NCBI RefSeq assembly: GCF_052045245.1
Contig: NZ_JBQEON010000008.1
Location: 123,923 to 187,922 of the forward strand
DNA: 64,000 bases
Source of the DNA: Burkholderia sp052045245
GTDB taxonomy: Bacteria; Pseudomonadota; Gammaproteobacteria; Burkholderiales; Burkholderiaceae
Direction of reading: 5' to 3'
Position 1 is the first letter of the stretch; every line of letters starts with the position of its first letter. This document shows, one piece after another, positions 17,243 through 26,227 of this stretch. Made by a program: the position numbers and the translations under genes. Under the pieces are notes generated by a model. That model saw only the letters and a program-made list of their open reading frames with translations, was not told where the DNA came from and ran no database searches.

Positions 17243-18076
17243 ATGGACGTACGCAACTATTCCAGCGCCGCGCCGTCCGCACCGCCGCGCGAATCGCGCT
17301 TCGCGATCGCGCTGCCCGCGAATGCCACCAACTGGATCGCCGTGTGGCGGCGCAACTACCTCGTGTGGCGCAAGCTCGCGCTCGCGTCGCTGTTCGGCAA
17401 TCTCGCCGATCCGATGATCTATCTGTTCGGGCTGGGATTCGGGCTCGGCCTGATGCTCGGCCACGTCGACGGCGTGTCGTACATCGCGTTCCTCGCGGCC
17501 GGCACCGTCGGTTCGAGCGTGATGATGTCCGCGAGCTTCGAGTCGATGTATTCGGGTTTCTCGCGGATGCACGTGCAGCGCACCTGGGAAGCGATCATGC
17601 ACACGCCGCTCGCGCTCGGCGACATCGTGCTCGGCGAGATTGTCTGGGGGGCGAGCAAGGCACTGTTGTCGGGCGTCGCGATCATGCTGGTCGCGGGCCT
17701 GCTCGGCTATGCGCGGTTTCCGTCGATGCTCGCGGCGCTGCCCGTGATCGCGCTCGCCGGCCTCGCGTTCGCGAGCACCGCGATGATCGTCACCGCGCTC
17801 GCGCCGTCCTACGACTTCTTCATGTTCTATCAGACGCTCGTGCTGACGCCGATGCTGCTGCTGTCGGGCGTGTTCTTCCCGGTCACGCAATTGCCGCCGG
17901 TCGCGCAGCACGCGGCGCATGCGCTGCCGCTCGCGAACGCGGTCGAATTGATCCGGCCCGCGATGCTCGGCCGGCCGGCGGCGGACGTCGGCCTGCATCT
18001 CGCGGTGCTCGCCGGCTATGCAGTCGGCGGCTTCGTGGTGTCCGCGTGGCTGTTCCGGCGGCGGATGATGCGCTGA
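17243..18076 (+). CDS. nodJ: NodJ-type ABC-2 exporter permease
   Basis: 277-residue inner-membrane permease of the ABC-2 family, partner of NodI. After a ~30-residue soluble start there are six hydrophobic helices, with the conserved segment YIAFLAAGTVGSSVMMSASF in the first half and LLLSGVFFPVTQLPP near residue 210, typical of NodJ and polysaccharide exporters. Starts six bases after the nodI stop, so the pair is one operon. Substrate unknown. Confidence 0.9.
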   Translation: MDVRNYSSAAPSAPPRESRFAIALPANATNWIAVWRRNYLVWRKLALASLFGNLADPMIYLFGLGFGLGLMLGHVDGVSYIAFLAAGTVGSSVMMSASFESMYSGFSRMHVQRTWEAIMHTPLALGDIVLGEIVWGASKALLSGVAIMLVAGLLGYARFPSMLAALPVIALAGLAFASTAMIVTALAPSYDFFMFYQTLVLTPMLLLSGVFFPVTQLPPVAQHAAHALPLANAVELIRPAMLGRPAADVGLHLAVLAGYAVGGFVVSAWLFRRRMMR

Positions 18077-18124
18077 CGGCCGGCGCGCCACGCGCCGGCT
18101 CGATGCGACGAAATCGGGACGACG

Positions 18125-18547
18125 TTATTCGTCGTCGTCACTCCACGGAATCTCGACGTCGGTCAGGAACGCGACGGTCGCGAGCGGGCCGCCTTCCTGG
18201 CGGCCGAGCTTGCCGTCCGCGCGATGCCATTCGACGCGGAACTGCGTACCCGGATCGTCGGCGACGAGATAGACCGCGCGCAGCTCTTCCGCGTCGGCTT
18301 CCTCCACCGGGCCGTCGAACGACACCAGCATCTTCTGCGGCCACAGGCCGTTCGCCGGATCGTAAATGCGGTCGCCCTGCGGAATGTCGATGCTGGCCTC
18401 GACGCCGATCGTGGCGGAGGCTTCGATGATCATCGTGCCGAGCGCGTTCAGCACGGCAGTCGCCCGCGCGGAATTGGCCTGGCGGATCGCGAGATCGCCG
18501 CGCGTCAGCGCCTTTTCGAGTCGAGGATGAATCTTCGGTTGGGTCAT
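18125..18547 (-). CDS. Conserved hypothetical protein
   Basis: 140-residue soluble protein with no family I can name. An alpha-helical N-terminus (IHPRLEKALTRGDLAIRQAN) is followed by a beta-rich region with DIPQGDRIYDPANGLWPQKM and an acidic C-terminus (WSDDDE). AGGAAAA lies upstream of the ATG at 18547; an upstream in-frame start would add basic, non-conserved residues. Convergent with nodJ across 48 bases. No signal peptide or membrane segment. Confidence 0.8.
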   Translation of the reverse strand: MTQPKIHPRLEKALTRGDLAIRQANSARATAVLNALGTMIIEASATIGVEASIDIPQGDRIYDPANGLWPQKMLVSFDGPVEEADAEELRAVYLVADDPGTQFRVEWHRADGKLGRQEGGPLATVAFLTDVEIPWSDDDE

Positions 18548-18775
18548 GCGTTTTCCTGTTTGCTTCTTGTAAAGGGCGCCGCACGCATGAAGCGGCAGCG
18601 CCGGATGAATACGACGGTTGCGCGGCGGGATCGGTCTGCACGCAACGCACAGCGGCAATCGCGCGCGTCCTTGGGTGCCGCCGGCAGCCGGGCCTGTCCG
18701 GCCCTGCCCGCCGAGCGCATGCGAGCCGGGCGTGTCCGGCTGCCGCGCCCGCCTACCGTCCCGTCCGCGCGCCGG

Positions 18776-19834
18776 TCAAAACCCGAACGCGATCGCGAGC
18801 AGCCCGCTCGCGATCCCGAACACGACGACGAGGCCCGCGACGATCGCCAGCATGTACGGCTTGAACGAACGCGCGAGCATCGCGAGCGACGGCACGCTGA
18901 TCGGCGGCAGCGTCATCAGCAGCGCGGCGGCCGGGCCGACGCCCATGCCGAGCGACAGCATCGCCTGGATGATCGGCACCTCGCCGGCCGTCGGGATCAC
19001 GAACAACATGCCCGCGACCGCGAACGCGATGATCCAGCCGAGATGGTTGCCGATGTCCGGGCCGATATGCGGGAACAGCCACGCGCGCGCCGCGCCGAGC
19101 AGCAGCACGAGCACGATGTATTCGGGCACGAGCCGCACGGCCATGCGCGCGAGCAGCTTGATCCAGCGGACGAACGGATTGCCTGCCGCGGCCTGTTCGG
19201 CCGCGAGCGCGGCGAGTTGCGCGTCGTCGATGCTGCGGTCCTCCGGACGCGCGATGCGGTTCAGCAGATAGCCGATCCCGAACACCATCGCGATGCCGAG
19301 CACGAGCCGCAGCGCGCTCCACTGCCAGCCGAGCACGAAGCCCATGAACACCAGCGCGGCCGGATTCAGCACCGTGTTGCCGAGCCAGAACGCGACCGCA
19401 CCGCCCGGCGACGCGTGGCGCGCGCGCAGGCCGGCGACGACCGGCGCCGCGCAGCACGTGCACATCATGCCGGGCAGCGACAGCAGGCCGCCCGCGGCGA
19501 CGCTGCCGAAGCCGGTACGGCCGAGCACACGTGCGACCCAGTGCGCGGGCAGCAGCGCCTGCACGGCCGAACCGAGCAGCAGGCCGAGTACCATCGCCTG
19601 CCAGATCGCCTTGCCGTACGCCCAGGCATAGTCGAGCGCCGCCTTGAGCGACGGCTCGGGCGCGGCCGCCGACGTGCCCATCAGGATCGACTGGCCGATC
19701 GAATGATGCTCGGCGGCGACGAATGCCTTGTTGTAGTACGGAAACCATTTCACGTAGAACAGGCCTGCGACCGCGATCAGCAGGAAGGTCATCCAGCCGA
19801 GCGCCGGACTGGGTTGGGTGCGTGTGGTCGTCAT
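18776..19834 (-). CDS. COG0701/DUF318-type permease coupled to mnmH
   Basis: 352-residue polytopic inner-membrane protein of the ArsP/DUF318 superfamily with two homologous halves of about four helices each. In the first half, where relatives carry a Pro-x-Cys-Ser-Cys-Gly motif, this protein has PGMMCTCCAAPVVAGL with Cys125, Cys127 and Cys128. GNTVLNPAALVFM follows; the second half has PTAGEVPIIQAML. Its start overlaps the mnmH stop by ATGA, implying coupled synthesis. Known relatives export organoarsenicals or have unassigned roles. The mnmH linkage suggests a selenium- or sulfur-related solute, which is inference only. Confidence 0.88.
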   Translation of the reverse strand: MTTTRTQPSPALGWMTFLLIAVAGLFYVKWFPYYNKAFVAAEHHSIGQSILMGTSAAAPEPSLKAALDYAWAYGKAIWQAMVLGLLLGSAVQALLPAHWVARVLGRTGFGSVAAGGLLSLPGMMCTCCAAPVVAGLRARHASPGGAVAFWLGNTVLNPAALVFMGFVLGWQWSALRLVLGIAMVFGIGYLLNRIARPEDRSIDDAQLAALAAEQAAAGNPFVRWIKLLARMAVRLVPEYIVLVLLLGAARAWLFPHIGPDIGNHLGWIIAFAVAGMLFVIPTAGEVPIIQAMLSLGMGVGPAAALLMTLPPISVPSLAMLARSFKPYMLAIVAGLVVVFGIASGLLAIAFGF

Positions 19835-20997
19835 CGTGTGGTGGTCGATTGGTTTTTGTCGGTTGAGGATTCCGCGCCGGCCGCCAGCGCGGCCGACGCA
19901 GGCAGCCCCGCTTGCGCGAGCCGGGCCAGCAGCGTGCGCGCCTGATCGCGCACGTCGGCCGCGTTCGGCTGGAACGTGAACGTCAGCGCCCGGTTCGGCT
20001 GGTTGTACGTTGCGCGGTAGGTGCGCGCATAGGCGGGATCGTAATGCTTGTCGATCAGTTCGGTGAACAGGTCGGCCCGCGCATCGGCATCGATCAGCGC
20101 ATTCCAGTGCGCCACCTGGTCACGGCTGTGCAGGCCGATCAGCCGTTGAAGCTGCGCCTTGAACGCGGCCGGTGCGTCGAACAGGTGGGCGTAGTCCTCG
20201 AGGAGGAACGCGATGCGCTCGTCGTGCGCCGCGTCGACCTGGACCCACGGCCCGGCGTGAAACGCGTCGATCAGCGCGATCGGCAGGTGCACGAGCCCGA
20301 TCCTGCGGCTTTCCGATTCGACGAACACCGGCCATTCGGGGTCGAAACACCCGAGTGTCTCGACGAGCCCCGAATCGAACCCCTTCTGCGACGGTTGCGG
20401 TTTGCCCGGCAGCGCGCCGAGCAGCGAGCCGCGATGACACGCGAGCGCCTCGAGATCGAGCGTCTGCGCACCCACGTCGCGCAGCGCGTTCAGCAGCCGC
20501 GTCTTGCCGCAGCCCGTATGACCGACGAGCGCGATGTAGCGAAACCGCGTTGGCAGCGTGCCGAGCGTCGCGCACACTGATTGACGGTATGCCTTGTAGC
20601 CGCCGTCGAGCTGGCGCGCCTGCCAGCCGATCAGGTTGAACCAGTTCGTCATCGAGCCCGAGCGCTTGCCGCCGCGCCAGCAATAGATCAGCGGCCGCCA
20701 GTTGCGCGGACGATCGGCGAACGTGGTGTCGAGATGGCGCGCGATGTTGCGAGCGACCATCGCCGCGCCGACGCGCGTCGCTTCGTACGGCGATACCTGC
20801 CGATACATCGTACCGACGATGACGCGCTCTTCGTTGCTGAGCACGGGCGCGTTCAGCGCACCAGGAATATGATCCTCGGCGAACTCGAGCGGCGTACGCA
20901 CGTCGATGATCTCGTCGAAGTCGCCGGCGCGATCGAGGGTGACAAGCAGGTTCTTCAATTTGGCGTCAAGCAGGGGCAGCGGCTCGATGAGCCGCAT
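19831..20997 (-). CDS. mnmH: tRNA 2-selenouridine synthase
   Basis: 388-residue MnmH (SelU/YbbB). The N-terminal rhodanese domain (about 1-135) carries the active-site loop YCWRGGKRSGSM with Cys106; the C-terminal P-loop domain has Walker A GHTGCGKT at 159-166. The enzyme replaces sulfur with selenium at 2-thiouridine-34 of tRNA Lys, Glu and Gln, using selenophosphate and a geranylated intermediate. The ATG at 20997 begins the conserved MRLIEPLPLLDAK segment; upstream ORF sequence is not conserved in character. No selD gene is present in the window. Immediately followed by the overlapping permease gene. Confidence 0.95.
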   Translation of the reverse strand: MRLIEPLPLLDAKLKNLLVTLDRAGDFDEIIDVRTPLEFAEDHIPGALNAPVLSNEERVIVGTMYRQVSPYEATRVGAAMVARNIARHLDTTFADRPRNWRPLIYCWRGGKRSGSMTNWFNLIGWQARQLDGGYKAYRQSVCATLGTLPTRFRYIALVGHTGCGKTRLLNALRDVGAQTLDLEALACHRGSLLGALPGKPQPSQKGFDSGLVETLGCFDPEWPVFVESESRRIGLVHLPIALIDAFHAGPWVQVDAAHDERIAFLLEDYAHLFDAPAAFKAQLQRLIGLHSRDQVAHWNALIDADARADLFTELIDKHYDPAYARTYRATYNQPNRALTFTFQPNAADVRDQARTLLARLAQAGLPASAALAAGAESSTDKNQSTTTR

Positions 20998-21020
20998 GGG
21001 CACGGAAGGCGGATTGGTGA

Positions 21021-21974
21021 TTATCTCACGCCCGGGCGTCGCGGGCCGCGCGCGGCAACCGGCGCGGGTGCTGCGGCGCGCATCACGTCGACCAGATGGT
21101 CGCGAAACGCGCGCACCGACGCGGGCAGATCGCGCCCCGCCATGGTCTGCACCTGGATGCTGCGCTCGCGCAGCTGGGGGTTCGTGACGGGCACCACGAC
21201 GAAGCCGTCCGCGTCGAAACGGTCCCGCACCGACAGCAGCCCCGTGAACATCACCGCACCGGTACGCTGCGCGTAGCGGTACATCACCGCGGTGTTGTTG
21301 CTGGTGAGCTCCGGCTCGAGCATGAGCCCGTCGAGCACGCATGCGATGTCGATCAGCTGCCGGACCGTCGTGCCGGCCTCCGGCAGCACGTGCGGGTGCC
21401 GCGCGACATCGGCAAGCGACACCGAATCGCGCGCCGCGAGCGGATGATCGCGCCGCACGAGCGCGAAGATCGGCGCACGCTCGGCGTGTTCGACGCGCAC
21501 GCCCTGCTCCGGCGCCAGACTGAACGTCAGCCCGATATCGGCATCGCCGTCGCGCACCCGCCGCGTCGCATCGGCCGGCGACACGACCCACACCGAGAAA
21601 TCGACGCCCGGGTGGCGCGCCTTGAAGCTCGCGAGCGCGCCCGGCAGGAAATCGATCGCGAATCCTTCGGAGCAGGCGATCTTCAGCAGGCTACCGTGCA
21701 GCGCCTCGAGCCCGCCGATTTCCTTCATCACGTGCTCGGCCTCCAGCAGGCTGCGCTGCGCGAAGCCCAGCAGCCGCTCGCCGGCCTCCGACAGCGCCAT
21801 CCCGCGCGGCCGGCGTTCGAACAGCGGCGCGCCAAGCTCGCTTTCGAGCTTCGCGATCTGACGGCTGATCGCCGACACGGCCACGTGCAGCCGCGCGGAT
21901 GCGTCGCTGATCGACCCGGTGCGCGCCACTTCGACGAAGTACCGCAGCGCAAGACCATGCAGGAAAGCCGCCAT
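21021..21974 (-). CDS. LysR-family regulator
   Basis: 317-residue LysR regulator. HTH at about residues 6-65 (RYFVEVARTGSISDASARLH, then AVSAISRQIAKLE); effector domain follows, with DGDADIGLTFSLAPEQGVRV. GGGGAT precedes the ATG at 21974. It is divergent from the peptidase-MFS pair across 166 bases, the classic arrangement for a LysR protein controlling the adjacent operon. Target metabolite unknown. The gene lies 23 bases downstream-facing from mnmH on the same strand; read-through is possible. Confidence 0.9.
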   Translation of the reverse strand: MAAFLHGLALRYFVEVARTGSISDASARLHVAVSAISRQIAKLESELGAPLFERRPRGMALSEAGERLLGFAQRSLLEAEHVMKEIGGLEALHGSLLKIACSEGFAIDFLPGALASFKARHPGVDFSVWVVSPADATRRVRDGDADIGLTFSLAPEQGVRVEHAERAPIFALVRRDHPLAARDSVSLADVARHPHVLPEAGTTVRQLIDIACVLDGLMLEPELTSNNTAVMYRYAQRTGAVMFTGLLSVRDRFDADGFVVVPVTNPQLRERSIQVQTMAGRDLPASVRAFRDHLVDVMRAAAPAPVAARGPRRPGVR

Positions 21975-22140
21975 CGTTCTATCCCCAGGGCCCGTGACCC
22001 AAGGCCGCTCCGCTTTGCCTTTTCGGCAAAGGAATGTTCGAAATTCGATCATTGTGACAAAAAAAACGGCTTTCTAGAATCGATCGCACGCCCGGCCATG
22101 CGCACCGCGTCTGCCGGAATACCGATCAAGGAGACTCGTC
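21975..22140. promoter_or_regulatory. Divergent promoter region lysR / M20 peptidase
   Basis: 166 bases with a central A/T-rich stretch (about 22030-22085) containing TTCGAAATTCGATCATTG and a run of eight As. The TTCGAA-ATTCGA partial dyad at about 22039-22052 is a candidate T-N11-A-type LysR site. Assignment is by position. Confidence 0.4.
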
Positions 22141-23562
22141 TTGAGCCGTACCGCCGCCATCCAGCACGCGTTGAACCAGTTCGAATCGGGTGCGTTCTTC
22201 ACGACCCTGAGCCGCCGCGTCGGCCTGCGCACCGAAAGCCAGGAAAGCGGCTCGGGCGCCGCGCTGCGCGCCTACCTGGCCGACGAGATCGCGCCGGAGG
22301 CCGCGCGCCTCGGCTTTACGTCGCGGCTCGTCGACAACCCCATCGACGGCGGCGGCCCGTTCCTGCTGGCATCACGCCACGAGGACGATGCGCTGCCGAC
22401 CGTGCTGATCTACGGCCACGGCGACGTCGTGCGCGGCTACGACGCGCAATGGCGCGCACCGCTGTCGCCGTGGACGCTGACCGTCGAAGGCGATCGCTGG
22501 TACGGCCGCGGCAGCGCCGACAACAAGGGCCAGCACACGATCAACCTCGCCGCGCTGGCGAGCGTGCTCGACGCGCGCGGCGGCCGGCTCGGCTTCAACG
22601 CAAAGCTGCTGATCGAGATGGGCGAGGAAACGGGTTCGCCGGGCCTCGACGCACTGTGCCGCCAGGAGCGCGATGCGCTCGCGGCCGACGTGCTGATCGC
22701 GTCCGACGGGCCGCGCCTCACCGCCGAACGTCCGACCGTATTCCTCGGCTCGCGCGGCTCGGTCAACTTCAAGCTGAGCCTGCGCGCGCGCGACGGCGGC
22801 CATCACTCCGGCAACTGGGGCGGGCTGCTGCGCAACCCGGCGACCGTGCTGGCGAACGCGCTCGCGAGCCTCGTCGATGCGCGCGGCGCGATCCGCGTCG
22901 CGGGGCTGCGTCCGCCGCCGATCCCGGCTGCCGTGCGCGCCGCGCTCGCCGACCTGTCCGTCGGCGGCGGCCCGGGCGACCCCGCGCTCGACGCCGGCTG
23001 GGGCGAACCGGGCCTCTCCGCGGCCGAGCGCGTGTTCGGCTGGAACACCTTCGAGATCCTCGCGTTCAAGGCCGGCAATCCCGAACATCCGGTCAACGCG
23101 ATTCCGCCCGTCGCATATGCACACTGCCAGCTGCGTTTCGTGGTCGGCACCGATTGGGAAGCACTACAGGCGCACCTGCGCGCGCATCTCGATGCGCATG
23201 GCTTTGCCGACGTCGAGATCGACGTCGAACGCGGCGCCCCGGCGACGCGCCTGCCGCCGGACGATCCGTGGGTGCGCTGGGCCGTCGCGTCGCTTGCGCG
23301 CACGACCGGCAAAAAACCCGCGATCCTGCCGAACCTCGGCGGCACGCTGCCGAACGAAGTGTTCGCCGACACGCTCGGGCTGCCGACGCTGTGGGTCCCG
23401 CATTCGTATCCCGCCTGCTCGCAGCACGCGCCCGACGAGCATCTGCTCGCGAGCGTCGTGCGCGAGGGGCTGCAGATGATGGCCGGCCTCTTCTGGGATC
23501 TCGGCGACGCCGCGCCGCCCGTTCGCCGCGCGGCACCCGCCGCGGCCGGCGCCGCCCTGTAA
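22141..23562 (+). CDS. M20-family metallopeptidase / deacylase
   Basis: 473-residue M20 zinc hydrolase. Metal-site motifs: YGHGDVV (His93, Asp95), GRGSADNKGQH (Asp127), catalytic GEETGSP (Glu162/163), plus an inserted dimerisation (lid) domain with DGGHHSGNWGG. TTG start with AAGGAG nine bases upstream. Relatives hydrolyse dipeptides, N-acyl amino acids or N-carbamoyl compounds; the exact substrate is not readable. Followed 35 bases later by an MFS carrier gene that probably imports its substrate, both likely activated by the divergent LysR. Confidence 0.9.
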   Translation: MSRTAAIQHALNQFESGAFFTTLSRRVGLRTESQESGSGAALRAYLADEIAPEAARLGFTSRLVDNPIDGGGPFLLASRHEDDALPTVLIYGHGDVVRGYDAQWRAPLSPWTLTVEGDRWYGRGSADNKGQHTINLAALASVLDARGGRLGFNAKLLIEMGEETGSPGLDALCRQERDALAADVLIASDGPRLTAERPTVFLGSRGSVNFKLSLRARDGGHHSGNWGGLLRNPATVLANALASLVDARGAIRVAGLRPPPIPAAVRAALADLSVGGGPGDPALDAGWGEPGLSAAERVFGWNTFEILAFKAGNPEHPVNAIPPVAYAHCQLRFVVGTDWEALQAHLRAHLDAHGFADVEIDVERGAPATRLPPDDPWVRWAVASLARTTGKKPAILPNLGGTLPNEVFADTLGLPTLWVPHSYPACSQHAPDEHLLASVVREGLQMMAGLFWDLGDAAPPVRRAAPAAAGAAL

Positions 23563-23597
23563 CGCGCTTCGCCCCTTGCTCGGGACCTGCTCACACG

Positions 23598-24884
23598 ATG
23601 AATACGACCACCCTGACCTCGCAGGACGCCGCGCGGCCCAGCGCCGCGAAGATCCGGCGCATCATCTTCGCCGCATCGATCGGCAATGCGCTCGAATGGT
23701 TCGACCTGATCGTCTACGGCTTTTTCGCGGTGACGATCGCCAAGCTGTTCTTCCCCGCGACGAGCGAGGCGACGTCGCTGCTGCTCACGCTCGGCACATT
23801 CGGGCTGTCCTACCTGATCCGGCCGATCGGCGGCTTCGTGCTCGGCGCCTATGCCGACCGCGCGGGCCGCAAGGCGTCGCTGCTGCTGTCGATCGGGATG
23901 ATGATGGCGGGAACGCTGCTGATCGCGCTGATGCCGACCTACGCATCGATCGGCATCCTCGCGCCGCTCGGGATCATGTTGTCGCGGCTGATGCAGGGCT
24001 TTTCCGCCGGCGGCGAATTCGCGAGCTCGACCGCGTTCCTCGTCGAACATGCGCCGCAACGGCGCGGCTTCATGTCGAGCTGGCAGTTCGCGAGCCAGGG
24101 GCTCGCGACGCTGCTCGCATCGGGTTTCGGCGCCCTGCTGACGTCGACGCTGAGTACCGCGCAACTCGAAAGCTGGGGCTGGCGCGTGCCGTTCCTGTTC
24201 GGCCTCGCGATCGGCCCGGTCGGGCTGTACATCCGCCGCTACGTCGACGAGGGGATCGAGTTCAAGACGCAGGCACGCTCGGAAGCGCCGGTGCGCGAGC
24301 TGTTCGCGGACCAGAAGTTGCGCGTGCTGCTGTCGATCGGCGTGCTCGTGATCTCGACCGCGATCAACTACATGGTTCTGTACATGCCGACCTACGCGAT
24401 CAAGCAGCTCGGGCTGCCGGCCTCGACCGGTTTCGCGGCGACGCTCGCGACCGGCTTCGTGCTGACGCTCGTCACGCCGCTCGTCGGGCATCTGTCGGAT
24501 CGCACCGGGCGCATTCGCGTGATGGTGGCGGCAGCCGTGCTGATGCTCGTCACCGTGTGGCCGACGTTCGCATGGCTCACCCAGCACGCATCGTTCGCGA
24601 CGATGCTGGCCGCGCTGATCTGGATCGGCCTGCTGAAGGCGACGTACTGCGGTGCGCTGCCGGCGCTGATGGCCGAACTGTTCCCGTCACAAACCCGCGC
24701 GACCGGCCTCGCGGTCAGCTACAACACAGGCGTCACGCTGTTCGGCGGCTTCGCGCCGTTCGTCATCACCTGGCTGATCAGCGCGACCGGCAACCGGCTG
24801 TCGCCGGCGCTGTACCTGATGGGCTGCGCGGTGCTGAGTCTTGCCGCACTGGTCGCCGCGCGCATGCGGCTCGGAATGCGGTAA
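23598..24884 (+). CDS. MFS transporter, metabolite:H+ symporter (MHS) type
   Basis: 428-residue inner-membrane carrier with twelve hydrophobic segments. The start RRIIFAASIGNALEWFDLIV and the loop-2/3 motif GAYADRAGRKASLL are characteristic of the MHS subfamily (citrate, 2-oxoglutarate, proline/betaine symporters). QGFSAGGEFASSTAFLVEHA near residue 135 and LFPSQTRATGLAVSYN near 355 also fit. The ATG at 23598 is in the correct frame; the same frame is open far upstream through antisense sequence and should not be used. Probably co-transcribed with the M20 gene. Confidence 0.92.
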   Translation: MNTTTLTSQDAARPSAAKIRRIIFAASIGNALEWFDLIVYGFFAVTIAKLFFPATSEATSLLLTLGTFGLSYLIRPIGGFVLGAYADRAGRKASLLLSIGMMMAGTLLIALMPTYASIGILAPLGIMLSRLMQGFSAGGEFASSTAFLVEHAPQRRGFMSSWQFASQGLATLLASGFGALLTSTLSTAQLESWGWRVPFLFGLAIGPVGLYIRRYVDEGIEFKTQARSEAPVRELFADQKLRVLLSIGVLVISTAINYMVLYMPTYAIKQLGLPASTGFAATLATGFVLTLVTPLVGHLSDRTGRIRVMVAAAVLMLVTVWPTFAWLTQHASFATMLAALIWIGLLKATYCGALPALMAELFPSQTRATGLAVSYNTGVTLFGGFAPFVITWLISATGNRLSPALYLMGCAVLSLAALVAARMRLGMR

Positions 24885-24973
24885 CCGCGATCGCGCAAGC
24901 AACGGCCGCGCAGCGATGCGCGTCATCGCACGCGGCCCGCCGCGGCATCCGTGCCGCGCGGGCCGCGCGCCGT

Positions 24974-26026
24974 TTACGGCGCCGGGTTCGGCTGCAGTTC
25001 GTGCAGCGTATCGATCTCGGCCAGGATCTCGTCGGACAGCTTCACGTCGATGCTGCCGATGTTCTCCTTCAGTTGCTCGAGCGACGTCGCGCCGACCAGG
25101 TTGCTGCGCACGAACGGCCGGCTGTTGACGAACGCGAGCGCAAACTGCGCGGGAGACAGCCCGTGGCGTTTCGCGAGCGCCACGTAGCGTGACGTCGCCT
25201 CGACGGCCTGCGGCTTGCTGTAGCGCTGGAAGCGCTCGAACAACGTGATGCGCGCGCCGGCCGGACGCGCGCCGTTCTCGTACTTGCCGGACAGCCAGCC
25301 GAACGCGAGCGGCGAATACGCGAGCAGGCCGATGCCATCGCGATGCGTGAACTCCGACAGGCCGTTTTCGAACGTGCGGTTCAGCAGGCTGTACGGGTTC
25401 TGGATGCTGGCGATGCGCGGCAGCCCGAGCTGCTCGGCCGCACGCAGGAACTGCGCGACGCCCCACGGTGTTTCGTTCGACACGCCGATCGCGCGGATCT
25501 TGCCGGCCTTCACGAATTCCGCGAGCACGCCCAGCGTTTCCTCGATCGGGACCGTGTATGCATCGTCGACCCACGGATACGCGGGACGGCCGAACGTCGT
25601 CGTGCTGCGATCGGGCCAGTGCAGCTGGTACAGGTCGACGTAGTCGGTCTGCAGGCGCTTGAGGCTGCCGTCGAGCGCCTCGGTCAGGTTCTTGCGGTCG
25701 AACTGGTTGCCTTCGCCGCGGATATGGCGCGGGTTGTGCGGCTGCCGCGCCGGGCCCGCGATCTTCGTCGCGAGCACGATCCGGTCGCGCTGCGCACGGT
25801 GCTGCGCGAGCCAGGTGCCGATGTACTGCTCCGTACGGCCTTGGGTGTCAGGCTTCGGTGGCACCGGATACATCTCCGCGGCGTCGATCAGCGTGACGCC
25901 CTGCCCGAGCGCGTAATCGATCTGCTCGTGCGCGTCGCGCTCCGAATTCTGCTCGCCCCACGTCATCGTGCCGAGACCGATCAGGCTGACCTCGATGCCC
26001 GAATCGCCGAGTGTGCGGTATTCCAT
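24974..26026 (-). CDS. Aldo/keto reductase (Tas-like)
   Basis: 350-residue NADP(H)-dependent aldo/keto reductase. Catalytic tetrad visible: Asp48 and Tyr53 in TLIDAAEMYPVPPKP, Lys88 in ATKIAG, and His in YQLHWPDR. The long insertion with TQGRTEQYIGTWLAQHRAQR matches the Tas branch (E. coli Tas, a non-essential broad-specificity reductase). Monocistronic; its upstream 200 bases carry no other gene. Natural substrate unknown. Confidence 0.92.
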   Translation of the reverse strand: MEYRTLGDSGIEVSLIGLGTMTWGEQNSERDAHEQIDYALGQGVTLIDAAEMYPVPPKPDTQGRTEQYIGTWLAQHRAQRDRIVLATKIAGPARQPHNPRHIRGEGNQFDRKNLTEALDGSLKRLQTDYVDLYQLHWPDRSTTTFGRPAYPWVDDAYTVPIEETLGVLAEFVKAGKIRAIGVSNETPWGVAQFLRAAEQLGLPRIASIQNPYSLLNRTFENGLSEFTHRDGIGLLAYSPLAFGWLSGKYENGARPAGARITLFERFQRYSKPQAVEATSRYVALAKRHGLSPAQFALAFVNSRPFVRSNLVGATSLEQLKENIGSIDVKLSDEILAEIDTLHELQPNPAP

Positions 26027-26227
26027 GCTGTTCCTGTCGCGTCAGTGGAAAGCAGGAACGCTATCACATTGAAGCGCGTGTTTCAGACGGCCGATGCATA
26101 CGCTTACAGGTGCCATTCGGCGGGCCGGTCCTGCGCGCGGGCTTCGGCTGCGGCCGCGCGCGCGTCGTTCGCATGCCATCGGGCAGCGGACCCAGCCGTT
26201 CCAGCCGTTACAACATCACCTCGTCCG

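Noticed and set aside
16322..18076. Evidence for a symbiotic (nodulation) island
   Set aside because: Only nodIJ-like exporter genes are present; no nodABC, nif or fix genes and no compositional shift.
21096..24884. A 1262-codon plus-strand frame ending with the MFS carrier
   Set aside because: The carrier starts at 23598; the preceding frame is antisense to the LysR gene and out of frame with the M20 peptidase, with Arg-rich low-complexity translation.
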